From Myxococcales bacterium (GTDB lineage Bacteria > Myxococcota_A > Polyangia > Haliangiales > Haliangiaceae), in assembly GCA_016707895.1 (NCBI GenBank), contig JADJGV010000034.1:62001-126000 (forward strand): 64,000 bases of DNA, written 5' to 3'. Positions 51,194-61,984 of the stretch are shown here, in pieces. A program made the position numbers and the translations under genes. The first letter of the stretch is position 1, and every line of letters starts with the position of its first letter. Below the pieces are notes generated by a model. That model was not told the DNA's origin. It did not search any database and worked only from the letters and a program-made list of their open reading frames with translations.

Positions 51194-51958
51194 TCATCGC
51201 GGGCCGCCGACCCGTGGCGGGTCGGCCTCGAGGTCGAGGGCGGCCAGCGTGGCGCCGGTGGTGCCGACGCCGAGCGCGATCAGGTTGACGCCGGGGATCA
51301 CCAGCAGCCCCGCGACGGTGGCGCCGAGGCCGAGCGTGCGCTGGCGGTGGCGCGCCAGGAAGGCGCGGATCGCCGGGCGTTCGAGCGAGCGCGCGCCCAG
51401 CGCGGCCTCGTAGCAATCGCGCGCGGTGCCGCGGGCGGTGAGCCAGCCGGCGATGACCGCGGCGGCGATCGTGCCGATCACCGGCACCAGCGACAGCGCG
51501 AACAAGAGCACCGCGCCGACGATCGCGCCGAGCAGGCGGCCCAGCCCGCGGAGCAGGCCGACCAGCGCGTCGCGCACGAGCGCCGCGACGCCGACCGCCG
51601 GGCGCGCCACGCCGGTGCGGACGGTGAGGACCTCCGCGGCCAGCCGCTCGTTGAACGGATCGGCGATGACGCCGACCAGCGGCACGAACAGCAAGATCGC
51701 GGCGAAGCCCAGCGCGATCACCGTCAGCGCCCACACCAGGCCGTGGGACCAGCGGGCGATCGCGTCGGGCAGCCAGCCGGCGATCGCGTCGACCAGGGGC
51801 GGCGCGGCCGCGAGGACGCCGGCGGTCGCGAGCGCCATCAGCAGCAGCGTGACCAGCGCCGGGGCGATCACGTACACCCACAGCCGCGGGTGGGCCCGCA
51901 GGAAGCGCATCCCCGCGGCCACGTCGCGCGCGCCGTCGGCGAAGCCGCGCGCGGTCAT
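51194..51958 (-). CDS. EI24/CysZ-like membrane protein
   Basis: ATG 51958 overlaps the TPR lipoprotein stop by ATGA. The 254-residue protein has four to six membrane helices and EI24/CysZ-family marks: GMRFLRAHPRLWVYVIAPAL, LLFVPLVGVIADPFNERLAA and AFLARHRQRTLGLGATVAGL, then PGVNLIALGVGTTGATL. CysZ proteins carry sulfate; most bacterial EI24 relatives are uncharacterised. Coupling to the lipoprotein suggests a shared envelope task. Confidence 0.85.
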   Translation of the reverse strand: MTARGFADGARDVAAGMRFLRAHPRLWVYVIAPALVTLLLMALATAGVLAAAPPLVDAIAGWLPDAIARWSHGLVWALTVIALGFAAILLFVPLVGVIADPFNERLAAEVLTVRTGVARPAVGVAALVRDALVGLLRGLGRLLGAIVGAVLLFALSLVPVIGTIAAAVIAGWLTARGTARDCYEAALGARSLERPAIRAFLARHRQRTLGLGATVAGLLVIPGVNLIALGVGTTGATLAALDLEADPPRVGGPR

Positions 51959-52806
51959 CGGGCCCGCTGCCACAGCGCGTCGGTGACGGTGGCGCCCAGG
52001 TCGCGCGCGCGCTGCAGGTACTGGCGGGCCTTGGCGCGATCGAGCGCGTCGGGCTCGAGGTAGGCCTTGCCCAGCGCGAGGTTGACCTCGGCGTCGCTGG
52101 CCAGCTTGGCGTACTGCGGCTCGAGCGTGGCGCGCACGGTCGGCCAGTCGGCGAGCGCGATCGCGGCGAAGCCGAGCAGCAGGCGGGCGTCGTCGACCAG
52201 CGGCGAGCCGGCGGCCACGTACAGCGCCTCGGCCCGTCGCGCGGCGTCGCGCGCCTCGGCGGCCTGGTGGGCCATCAGCGCCATCTGCGCCACGCCGAAC
52301 CAGCCCTCGGGGTTGGCCGGCGACAGCGCGGCGAGCTGGCGGTACGCGCGCATCGCGTCGGCGTGGCGGCCGCGCATGCGGTAGGCGACGCCGACGTTCT
52401 GCCACGCGAACTGGTTGTGCGGGGCGATCGCGAGCGAGCGCTCGTACAGCGCGATCGCCTCGTCGAGCCGGCCCTCGCGGCGGTAGATCAGCGCCAGGTT
52501 GTCGATCGCGTCGCAGTAGTCGGCGTCGATCGCGATCGCGGCCTTGTACGCGTCGATCGCGGCGGCGGCGTCGCCCTGATCGAAGCGATCGACGCCGCGG
52601 TTGAAGTGGGCGACCGCCGCGTCGTCCTCGCTCTGACAGACGTGCTCGGCCTTGTCGCCGATCGTGGCGATCGGCGGCGCGCCGCCGGCCGGCGCGTCGG
52701 CCGCGGGCGGCGGGGTGGTCGGCGCGGCCGGGCGGGCGCCGCCGCACCCGAGCGCGGCGAGGGGGAGCAGGGTGACGATGGTGGCGAGGGCGAGCGAGCG
52801 GCGCAT
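51955..52806 (-). CDS. TPR lipoprotein
   Basis: ATG 52806, with GAGG upstream, gives 283 residues. The signal ends in a lipobox (PLAALGC). From ~70 on there are tetratricopeptide repeats: AHFNRGVDRFDQGDAAAAID, DNLALIYRREGRLDEAIALY, WQNVGVAYRMRGRHADAMRA and a later LALGKAYLEPDALDRAKARQ. It is probably a periplasmic protein-binding scaffold. It lies 20 bp downstream of the one-helix membrane protein gene on the same strand, so the three genes may be one operon. Confidence 0.88.
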   Translation of the reverse strand: MRRSLALATIVTLLPLAALGCGGARPAAPTTPPPAADAPAGGAPPIATIGDKAEHVCQSEDDAAVAHFNRGVDRFDQGDAAAAIDAYKAAIAIDADYCDAIDNLALIYRREGRLDEAIALYERSLAIAPHNQFAWQNVGVAYRMRGRHADAMRAYRQLAALSPANPEGWFGVAQMALMAHQAAEARDAARRAEALYVAAGSPLVDDARLLLGFAAIALADWPTVRATLEPQYAKLASDAEVNLALGKAYLEPDALDRAKARQYLQRARDLGATVTDALWQRAR

Positions 52807-52826
52807 GGGGCCTCGGGGCACGGTGG

Positions 52827-54062
52827 TCAGCGGGCGCTGGCGATCACGGCGTCGGCGAGCTTGGTCGCGGCCGCGGCCGAGGCGGCGGGCGCCTGGATCA
52901 GCACGACGAACGAGCGGCCGCCGCGATCGAACGCCAGGATCTGCGTCTCGACGGTGATCTCGCCCATCGCGAAGGCGCCGCGCACGCCGGCGTAGTCGGT
53001 GGCGCCGACCCGGCGGGTGAACGGCGTGGTCTCGGTGAGCAGGCCGCCGGCGGCCGCGAGATCGGCCGGCTCCATGCGGAACGGCGGCGCCATCAGCTGG
53101 ATGGTGATGTCGCGCTGCCGCAGCATGAACGCCGGGACCTCGACGCCGGCGTCGACCACCACCAGCCCGGGATCGTGCTCGAAGCCGACGCCGCGGCGCT
53201 GCTCGCGCACGGTCTTGCGGCGGGCGATGGTCAGCTGCTCGTCGCCGATCGTGAACGGCTGATCGAGCTGGGCGGTCGCGGTGCCGAGCTCGGCGCCGCC
53301 GACGGTCTTGAGCCGCGCCTCGAACTCGGGGCCGCGCGGCCGCGGCGTCACCGCGAGCGTCTCCAGCGCGGCCTTGAGCTCCCCGAAGGCGCCGCCGGTG
53401 GTCGTCGACAGGATGACCCGCAGCTGGCGATCGCCGCCGGCGCCCGCGACGTAGATCTCGAAGGTCGGCCCGCTGGTCTTCAGCCGCTCGCCGGTGATCG
53501 GCCGGCCCAGCAGGGTCATGGTGGTGGGCTTGGTCGACTCGATCCGGCCGGTCGAGACGTAGGTCGCGCGTAGCGTCGCGAGCGCGTCGGCGGCCGGGCC
53601 CGGGTCATCGACCAGCGCGACCTCGGCGGTGGCGTCGTCGGTCGACAGCAGCGCGCCGTCCGCCGTCGTCGCGGCCCGCATCGACGACGGGTGCTCGAGC
53701 GACATCCGCGGGCCGTTCCACACCCAGATCGGCGTGCGGCGCAGCACCAGCACGCGGTCACCCAGCTCGACCAGCTGGGTCGTGAGGTCCTGGCGCTGGT
53801 CGCCGCGCACCAGCTCGAACTCGACCGGCGCGGCGTCGGGCTCGGTGGCGGGCAGGACCGCCGGCCGGGGCCGCTCGCGGCCGAGCTCGGCGGTGGCGCG
53901 GCGGACGTCGTCGGCGACCTGCTGCGCGCGATCGCGCTCGGCCGAGGCGGCGCAGTGGCGCGCCAGCACCAGCGTCACCCCGAGCAGGCCGCCCACGATG
54001 CCGAGCGTGGGCCCGACCAGCGAGCGCTTGGGCAGCACGTAGCGAGGATCGGCGGGGTCCAT
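52827..54062 (-). CDS. Single-pass membrane protein of unknown function
   Basis: ATG 54062 gives 411 residues with one membrane helix near the start (SLVGPTLGIVGGLLGVTLVL). A large outer beta-rich part follows, with repeated strand patterns (TFEIYVAGAGGDRQLRVILS, QPFTIGDEQLTIARRKTVRE, YAGVRGAFAMGEITVETQIL). No enzyme motif or known domain is evident. It is likely co-transcribed with the TPR lipoprotein and EI24-like genes. Confidence 0.7.
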   Translation of the reverse strand: MDPADPRYVLPKRSLVGPTLGIVGGLLGVTLVLARHCAASAERDRAQQVADDVRRATAELGRERPRPAVLPATEPDAAPVEFELVRGDQRQDLTTQLVELGDRVLVLRRTPIWVWNGPRMSLEHPSSMRAATTADGALLSTDDATAEVALVDDPGPAADALATLRATYVSTGRIESTKPTTMTLLGRPITGERLKTSGPTFEIYVAGAGGDRQLRVILSTTTGGAFGELKAALETLAVTPRPRGPEFEARLKTVGGAELGTATAQLDQPFTIGDEQLTIARRKTVREQRRGVGFEHDPGLVVVDAGVEVPAFMLRQRDITIQLMAPPFRMEPADLAAAGGLLTETTPFTRRVGATDYAGVRGAFAMGEITVETQILAFDRGGRSFVVLIQAPAASAAAATKLADAVIASAR

Positions 54063-54204
54063 GCCCGGCCGACGGTAGCACCGCGCGCCGCGGACCGTCA
54101 GCGATGGAACGCCAGCGCGTCGGCCGCGTCGTCGCCGTCGCCGCGAGCACCGAGAGGCCGGCGCTCGACCCCGCCGGCGCGCCGATGCTGGTAGGTTGCG
54201 CGCC

Positions 54205-55734
54205 GTGCCCGAGCTCGACCCGACGACGACGCGCTTCGACGACCTGGTGATCGGCGCCGGCATGGCCGGCCTGACGGTGGCCGCGCTCTTGGCCGCCGAC
54301 GGGCGCAAGGTGCTGGTCGTCGAGGCCCACGACACGCCGGGCGGCTACGCCCACACCTTCGCGGTCGGCGACTACCGGTTCTGCGCCCAGGTGCACTACA
54401 TCTTCGGCTGCGGCGAGGGCGAGACCGTCCACGAGGTGCTGCGCCGGCTGGACCTGGCCGACGCGGTGAAGTTCCACCGGCTCGATCCCGAGGGCTTCGA
54501 TCACGTCGTCGTCGCCGGCGAGCGCTACCGCATCCCCAACGGGCTGGAGAAGTTCCGCGACCGGATGATCCGGCGCTGCCCCGAGGCGGCGACGCCGCTG
54601 CGCGGTTACTTCGACGCGGTCATGGCGATCGGCCGCGAGCTCGATCGGCTGCCGCCGAAGCTGGGCTGGCGCGAGCTGGCCACCGCGCCGCTGCGGTTCC
54701 CGCACCTCTTGCGCTACCGCACGTGGACGCTGCAGCGCCTGTACGATCACCTGCGCATGCCGCCGCGGATGCAGGCGGTGCTGGCCGGTCAGGCCGGCGA
54801 CTACCTGCTGCCGCCGGGCGAGGTGTCGCTGTTGTTGCACGTGGCGCTGGTGCGCGGCTACGACCGCGGCGCGTACTACCCCGAGCGGCACTTCCAGCAC
54901 CTCGTCGGCAGCATGGCCGACCGGATCCGCGAACGCGCCGGGTGCGCGCTGTTGCTCGAGACGCCGATCGCGCACATCGACGTGCGCGGCGATCGCGTGG
55001 TCGGCGTGCGGACGCGCGACGGGCGCACGTTCACGGCGGACCGCTACGTGTCGAACGTCGATCCCAAGCAGACCGCGGTGCTGCTGGGCCGCAAGCGCCT
55101 GCCCGACGACTGGGCGCGCAGGCTCCGCTACGAGTACTCGTCGGGCAACCTGACCTTGTACCTCGGCGTCGAGGGGCTCGACCTGCGCCAGCACGGCTTC
55201 GGCTCGCACAACGTGTGGCACTACCCGCACGACGACCTGAACGCGATCTACCGGCGACAGCTGGTCGATCGCGACTTCGCCGAGCCGTGGCTGTTCATGT
55301 CGACGCCGACCTTGCACACCGACGCGCCCGGGCTGTGCCCGCCGGGGCACCAGATCCTCGAGCTGGCGACCAGCGCGCCCCACGCCTACTTCCGCAAGCT
55401 GCGCGACACCGATCGCCGGCGCTACAACCTCGAGAAGAAGCAGCTGCGCGATCGCATGCTGCAGATCGTCGAGGAGCGCTACGTGCCCGGGCTGCGCGCG
55501 CACCTGGCGATGCGGGTGATGGGGACGCCGGCGACCAACGAGCGGTTCTGCGGCGCGCCCGCCGGCAACGCCTACGGCGCGGCGCTGACGCCGGCCAACG
55601 TCGGCCTGGGCCGCGTGCCGGCCGAGACGCCGTGGGCCAACCTGTGGCTGGCCAACGCGACGGCGGGGTACCCGAGCGTCGCCGGCACCGTGCGCGCGGG
55701 CTTCGATCTGTACCAGCGGCTGGCGCGCGGCTGA
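54205..55734 (+). CDS. CrtI/CrtISO-type FAD-dependent oxidoreductase
   Basis: GTG 54205 gives 509 residues. The N-terminal dinucleotide fold is DDLVIGAGMAGLTVAALLAA, followed by VVEAHDTPGGYAHTF, as in phytoene desaturases, carotenoid isomerases and retinol saturases. The central YYPERHFQHLVGSMADRI and the C-terminal NANAT-type segment PWANLWLANATAGYPSVAG complete the family pattern. It acts on carotenoid- or retinoid-like polyenes; no other carotenoid gene is nearby, so the exact substrate is open. Confidence 0.88.
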   Translation: MPELDPTTTRFDDLVIGAGMAGLTVAALLAADGRKVLVVEAHDTPGGYAHTFAVGDYRFCAQVHYIFGCGEGETVHEVLRRLDLADAVKFHRLDPEGFDHVVVAGERYRIPNGLEKFRDRMIRRCPEAATPLRGYFDAVMAIGRELDRLPPKLGWRELATAPLRFPHLLRYRTWTLQRLYDHLRMPPRMQAVLAGQAGDYLLPPGEVSLLLHVALVRGYDRGAYYPERHFQHLVGSMADRIRERAGCALLLETPIAHIDVRGDRVVGVRTRDGRTFTADRYVSNVDPKQTAVLLGRKRLPDDWARRLRYEYSSGNLTLYLGVEGLDLRQHGFGSHNVWHYPHDDLNAIYRRQLVDRDFAEPWLFMSTPTLHTDAPGLCPPGHQILELATSAPHAYFRKLRDTDRRRYNLEKKQLRDRMLQIVEERYVPGLRAHLAMRVMGTPATNERFCGAPAGNAYGAALTPANVGLGRVPAETPWANLWLANATAGYPSVAGTVRAGFDLYQRLARG

Positions 55735-55794
55735 CCAGGGGCGGCGCGTGGCGATCGCGCGGGAAGATCGCGGGGCGGCTCCGTCGAACCCATC

Positions 55795-57864
<2,070 letters not shown>

Positions 57865-58017
57865 CGCGCGGGGTGGCGTGGCTGTGATGTCCTGGGGTTG
57901 GGTGGCGTCGCAGGCCGCGTGGGTTGGCACCGCGGCGCACCAAAATCATCGACGGTGACCGCGGGTGCGGAAGGGGGGAGGATCATGGGGCGGCGTGCGC
58001 CGCAGGAGGAGGACGTC

Positions 58018-58452
58018 ATGGACAGCCCGATCGCAAAGGTCCTGGAAGCGAAGTCCAACCACATCGAGAAGGTCGATCTCAGCGCCACCGTCGCCAGCGC
58101 GGTGGGGTTGATGAACGAGCGCGAGATCGGCAGCGTGCTGGTCTTCGATGGCGCGCGCCTGGTCGGCATCTTCACCGAGCGCGACGTGCTGGTGCGCGTC
58201 GTCGGCGAGCGCCGCGATCCGACCACCGTGCGGGTCGGCGCGGTGATGACGCCGACGCCCAAGGTGGTCGAGCTGACGACCACCGTCGGCCAGGCGATGG
58301 CGCTGATGACCGCCCGCCGGCATCGCCACCTGCCGGTGGTCGACGGCGAGCGCGTGGTCGGCCTGGTCTCGCAGGGCGACCTGACCCGCTGGGTGATCCG
58401 CGATCAGGAGCGCGCGATCAACGACCTGACCGACTACATCCACCACGCGTGA
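58018..58452 (+). CDS. CBS-pair protein
   Basis: ATG 58018, preceded by AGGAGGAGG, gives a 144-residue protein consisting of two CBS motifs: VASAVGLMNEREIGSVLVFD, LVGIFTERDVLVRV and MALMTARRHRHLPVVDGERV, VGLVSQGDLTRWVI. A second ATG at 57985 also has a strong ribosome-binding site (AAGGGGGGAGG), so a longer form with 11 more residues is possible. CBS pairs bind adenine nucleotides; stand-alone forms usually act as energy sensors. Confidence 0.9.
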   Translation: MDSPIAKVLEAKSNHIEKVDLSATVASAVGLMNEREIGSVLVFDGARLVGIFTERDVLVRVVGERRDPTTVRVGAVMTPTPKVVELTTTVGQAMALMTARRHRHLPVVDGERVVGLVSQGDLTRWVIRDQERAINDLTDYIHHA

Positions 58453-58490
58453 CGGCGGAATGGTGACGCGCGGCGGCGCGTTGACCGGAG

Positions 58491-59012
58491 GTGCGCGCGC
58501 TGATCGCGATGCTGGCGGTGGCGATCGCGGCGCCGACGATGGCGCGGGCCTCGCCGACCGCCGCGACCAAGGCGCTGGTGCGATCGATCGCGCGCGATCG
58601 CCGGGTGCTGGCCGCGCTGGTCGATCGCGACGCCGGCGTGGTGTTCATCGATCACGTCGAGGGCGCCGGGGCGCCGCGGCCGCGGCGGGCCGAGCTGCTG
58701 TGCGGCGCCGCGCTGACGCGTCAGCTCCGCATCGTCCGCGGCTGGTTGTTCGCGCAGCTGCGCGGCGAGCCGCCGCTGGGCCAGCTGCGCTGCTCGAACC
58801 GGCCCGGCCCGCCGCAGTGCACCTTCGGCCGGGCGATGGCGTGGGATCCGGCGGTGCACCTGCGGTTCCGCGTCGATCCCGACCGCGGGCTGGTGCTGGT
58901 GGCGATCTCGGTTGACGACGAGGCGCTGGTAGACGACGCGACGCTCGCCGCCGAGCACCGCGCGCAGGCGGCCGAGATCGCGCGGCTCGGCGCGCGGCGT
59001 TGCGGGCCGTGA
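58491..59012 (+). CDS. Secreted hypothetical protein
   Basis: GTG 58491 gives 173 residues with a signal peptide ending near ARA. The mature part has three cysteines and a segment GVVFIDHVEGAG followed by CGAALTRQLRIVRGWLF. No family is recognised. It is read in the same direction as the CBS gene, 38 bp downstream. Confidence 0.65.
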   Translation: MRALIAMLAVAIAAPTMARASPTAATKALVRSIARDRRVLAALVDRDAGVVFIDHVEGAGAPRPRRAELLCGAALTRQLRIVRGWLFAQLRGEPPLGQLRCSNRPGPPQCTFGRAMAWDPAVHLRFRVDPDRGLVLVAISVDDEALVDDATLAAEHRAQAAEIARLGARRCGP

Positions 59013-59084
59013 GGTCGGCTCGCGGCGCGGCGCCGATCGCGACAAGCAGCCACAGGCGGGTCGACGCGCCACCCCGGGGGGAGG

Positions 59085-59102
59085 TGGCCACTCGAGTGGC
59101 CA
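59085..59102. promoter_or_regulatory. Perfect 18-bp palindrome upstream of the CUB/Kazal gene
   Basis: TGGCCACTCGAGTGGCCA is its own reverse complement and lies 72 bp upstream of the CUB/Kazal lipoprotein start. A partly overlapping inverted repeat, GCCACC (59068-59073) and GGTGGC (59083-59088), lies beside it. The site could be an operator or a structured leader element. Confidence 0.5.
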
Positions 59103-59174
59103 GCCGCGGCCTCGCGGTGTCAGGGGCTTGCGCGGTGCGTCGACGGAACGGACGTTGCTTGGCGCCTGGGCGTG

Positions 59175-60836
59175 ATGACGAAGCGTAGCGTGGTGTTTGC
59201 CGTGGTCGCCCTGGGGGCGGCGTGTACCGACAAGATCGATCCCGAGAAGGGCGTGCTGGAGGCCGAGTCGCCGCCCGGGAGCCCGCTGGCCGGGCCCGCC
59301 GAGGGCAAGTCCGACGGCGGCGGCACCGTGCTGACCGTGGCGGTCGAGTCGGCGCACCCCTACGCCAACGATCTCGATCGCGTCTACTCGATCGATCTGG
59401 CGAGCCGGGTGCCGACCTGCGCGGCCGACGCGCGCGTCCACTTCGCGTCGATCCGCACCGAGGCGGGCTACGACTTCGTGCACCTCGAGAGCGCGACCGG
59501 CCGGTTCCAGTCGTTCGACGGCAACCGCGACAACCTGTGGTCGGAGTGGGGCGCGCTCGGCGCGACCAAGCAGCTGAAGGTGCGGCTCGAGACCGACGCG
59601 TCGGTGGTCAAGGACGGCTTCCGCATCGACGCGGTCGAGTACCGGACCGTCGTGCGTTGCCCGCTGATGCCGATCACGCAGTGCCCGGCCGGGCAGGTCG
59701 ACGTCACGCCGGTCCCCGGCGAGTGCGGCTGTCGCGGCGTCACCCAGTGCGCGGCCGACGACGCGGTCAGCTTCGAGCACACGATCGGCGGTGGGTTCGC
59801 CGGCACGTACACCGGCCACCGCGCCACCGGCACCACGGCGAGCCGGGTCGTCTACCGCCCGGGGCAGGCGCCCGAGCTGACGACGATCGGCGCGATCGAT
59901 CACGATCGGCTGACCGCGGCGGTCCGCTTCACGCTGGCGGGCGGCTACCTGACGCGCACCGGCGGCACGACCTCGAGCAACTGGGACGAGGCGGTGTCGG
60001 CGGCGATCGGCGCGCAGCGCTACGCGACCACCGCGCCGGCCGGCACGCTGCCGGCGGCCGACGCCGCGCTGGCGGCGGAGGTCGAGGGGCTGTTCACCTG
60101 CGGCGCGGGCGGCGCGCTCACCTGCGGCGCCGGCTTCGCCTGTGACGGCGGCCAGTGCGTCGAGGCGCCGGCCACCTGCGTGTGCCCGGCGCTCTACAAC
60201 CCGGTGTGCGGCACCGACGGGCGCACCTACTCCAACAGCTGCGCGGCGAGCTGCGCGCAGGTGCCGGTGCGCCACCCCGGCGCGTGCGGCCAGGTCGGTG
60301 ACTTCTGTGGCGGGCTGGGCGCGATGCCGTGCGCCGATGACAATCGCTGCCGCTACGGCGCGAGCCAGTTCGAGGCGCCGTTCCCCGACGCCGGCGGCAC
60401 CTGCGTGGCCGGCACCTACTGCGACGCGCCCGCCGACTGCAGCGCGCTGCCGCACCCGGCGGTGCCGGGGACGTGGGCGTGCGCGGCCAACGCGTGCGCG
60501 TGGCGCGCCGGCCTGGCGTGGCAGGAGTTCGCGCGCTTCGCCTCGACGCACCCCTACGGCAACCGGGCCTCGGAGTGGAAGCAGGTCTACGCGCCGGCCG
60601 GCGCCAGCAAGATCCGCGTGGTCGCGACCGGCGTGTTCGCGCTCGAGGACGGCTACGACTTCCTCGAGGTGTACGGCTGGATCGGCGGGCGGTGGACGCT
60701 CGAGAAGCGCTACACCGGCGCCGTCGGGCCGACGTCGACCGACGAGTTCGCGGGGCGTTACCACTACCTGCGGCTGGTGACCGACTCGTCGGTGGTCCGC
60801 CACGGCTTCGACGTCGGCGTCGAGTGGGCGAACTGA
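59175..60836 (+). CDS. Lipoprotein with two CUB-like domains and a Kazal module
   Basis: ATG 59175 gives 553 residues with a signal and lipobox LGAAC. Two CUB-like segments flank the middle: VAVESAHPYANDLDRVYSID with YDFVHLESATGRFQSFDGN, and FARFASTHPYGNRASEWKQV with GYDFLEVYGWIGGRWTLEKR. Between them is a Kazal-type inhibitor module (CPALYNPVCGTDGRTYSNSC, then the final Cys at the GAC turn) and two Cys-rich patches. CUB domains bind proteins or glycans and Kazal modules inhibit serine proteases. The next gene encodes a trypsin-like protease, so it may protect against or regulate that neighbour. Confidence 0.85.
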   Translation: MTKRSVVFAVVALGAACTDKIDPEKGVLEAESPPGSPLAGPAEGKSDGGGTVLTVAVESAHPYANDLDRVYSIDLASRVPTCAADARVHFASIRTEAGYDFVHLESATGRFQSFDGNRDNLWSEWGALGATKQLKVRLETDASVVKDGFRIDAVEYRTVVRCPLMPITQCPAGQVDVTPVPGECGCRGVTQCAADDAVSFEHTIGGGFAGTYTGHRATGTTASRVVYRPGQAPELTTIGAIDHDRLTAAVRFTLAGGYLTRTGGTTSSNWDEAVSAAIGAQRYATTAPAGTLPAADAALAAEVEGLFTCGAGGALTCGAGFACDGGQCVEAPATCVCPALYNPVCGTDGRTYSNSCAASCAQVPVRHPGACGQVGDFCGGLGAMPCADDNRCRYGASQFEAPFPDAGGTCVAGTYCDAPADCSALPHPAVPGTWACAANACAWRAGLAWQEFARFASTHPYGNRASEWKQVYAPAGASKIRVVATGVFALEDGYDFLEVYGWIGGRWTLEKRYTGAVGPTSTDEFAGRYHYLRLVTDSSVVRHGFDVGVEWAN

Positions 60837-60872
60837 TTGCCGCGACGCCGGCGGGTGGTGTACCTGTCGGCG

Positions 60873-61799
60873 ATGCGCGCGCTCCTGAGCTCCCTGACTG
60901 CGATGTCGCTGGCGGCCTGTGCCGGCCCCAGCGACGGTGACGTCGGCACGACCGTCGCCCCCATCGTCGGCGGCACGCTGGCCCCCGATGACGCGGCGGT
61001 GGTGCTGCTGGCGGCGTACCCGAGCGACCGTTCGGTGCTGGCGACCTGCACCGCGTCGGTCATCTCGGACACCGTGCTGCTGACGGCCGCGCACTGCGTG
61101 GATCACCCGGGGTGGCTGTACGGGATGTTCCCCGGCGCCGACGCGGCGGCGTACCCGACGCTGGCGGCGCTCGAGCCGCACCTCTCGCCGGTGAGCGCGG
61201 TGCACATGCACCCGAACTACGCTCGGATGGCGCCGTTCACCGCCGACATCGCGGTGGCGATCCTGGCGCAGCCGACCACGATCGCGCCGCTGCCGGTGCA
61301 CCGCGCGGCGCTGACGTCGGCGCTGGTCGGCCAGCCGGCGCGCATCGTCGGCTATGGCCAGGCCATGGTCGGCGTGCCGAGCTCGACCCGACGCCAGGCG
61401 GCGACGGTCGTCGCGGGCTTCGACCCCGACGACACGGTGCGGGTCGGCGACCCGCAGCACGTCACGTGCCTCGGCGACTCGGGCGGCCCGGCGCTGGTGA
61501 TCGAGGGCGGCGTCGAGACCGTGATCGGCGTCGACTCGTACGCCGACAACGGCAGCTGCGATCAGCCGGCGCACTTCCGCCGGACCGACGTCTACGCGCC
61601 GTTCATCGACACCTACGTGCCGCCCGCGGCCGGCCCCGACGCTGGACCGGCTACGCCGGGCGCCGACGCGGGCACGGGTGGCGGCGACGACAGCGGCGGC
61701 TGCGCGGTTGGCGTCGGCCGTGGTGGCCGTGGTGGCTGGGCGGTCGCGGGGCTGGCGGGGCTGGTCGGGCTGGTGTCGCGGCGGCGTCGGCGGCGCTGA
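60873..61799 (+). CDS. Trypsin-like serine protease with MYXO-CTERM-like tail
   Basis: ATG 60873 gives 308 residues with a signal that could also be lipidated (MSLAACAG). The trypsin fold has IVGG after the propeptide, LLTAAHCVD (H74), TADIAVAIL (D125) and CLGDSGGPALV (S203), a complete catalytic triad. A linker follows, then DSGGCAVGVGRGGRGGW with a hydrophobic helix and an Arg-rich end (SRRRRRR), a MYXO-CTERM-like sorting tail. It lies 36 bp after the Kazal-containing lipoprotein gene. Confidence 0.92.
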   Translation: MRALLSSLTAMSLAACAGPSDGDVGTTVAPIVGGTLAPDDAAVVLLAAYPSDRSVLATCTASVISDTVLLTAAHCVDHPGWLYGMFPGADAAAYPTLAALEPHLSPVSAVHMHPNYARMAPFTADIAVAILAQPTTIAPLPVHRAALTSALVGQPARIVGYGQAMVGVPSSTRRQAATVVAGFDPDDTVRVGDPQHVTCLGDSGGPALVIEGGVETVIGVDSYADNGSCDQPAHFRRTDVYAPFIDTYVPPAAGPDAGPATPGADAGTGGGDDSGGCAVGVGRGGRGGWAVAGLAGLVGLVSRRRRRR

Positions 61800-61800
61800 G

Positions 61801-61842
61801 CGGGCGGGCTGGGCGGGCGGGCTGGGCGGGCGGGCTGGGCGG
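61801..61842. repeat. 13-bp tandem repeat and CCGGAC-rich stretch
   Basis: Just over three copies of the 13-bp unit CTGGGCGGGCGGG lie directly after the protease stop. Downstream, 61881-61927 contains CCGGACAA, a second CCGGAC and the hairpin TGTCCGA/TCGGACA (61911-61927). The TTGTCCG half-site also occurs in the palindrome upstream of the TA pair at 13234-13245. The region lies between the protease and HNH genes and may mark a mobile boundary. Confidence 0.6.
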
Positions 61843-61984
61843 CCCCGGACACGCGCGGCTGTCCGGGGATGGCCGGAGAGCCGGACAATCCGGACGAGAT
61901 CCGGCCGTTTTGTCCGAGATTCGGACAGGCGGCGCCAGCCGTCGCGGAGTTGCGGCTGGCGCGCGGCTTGCTGAGGGGCTGGGC

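Noticed and set aside
61911..61927. Rho-independent terminator at the TGTCCGA hairpin
   Set aside because: The T-run precedes the hairpin on the plus strand, and on the minus strand the hairpin is followed by A residues.
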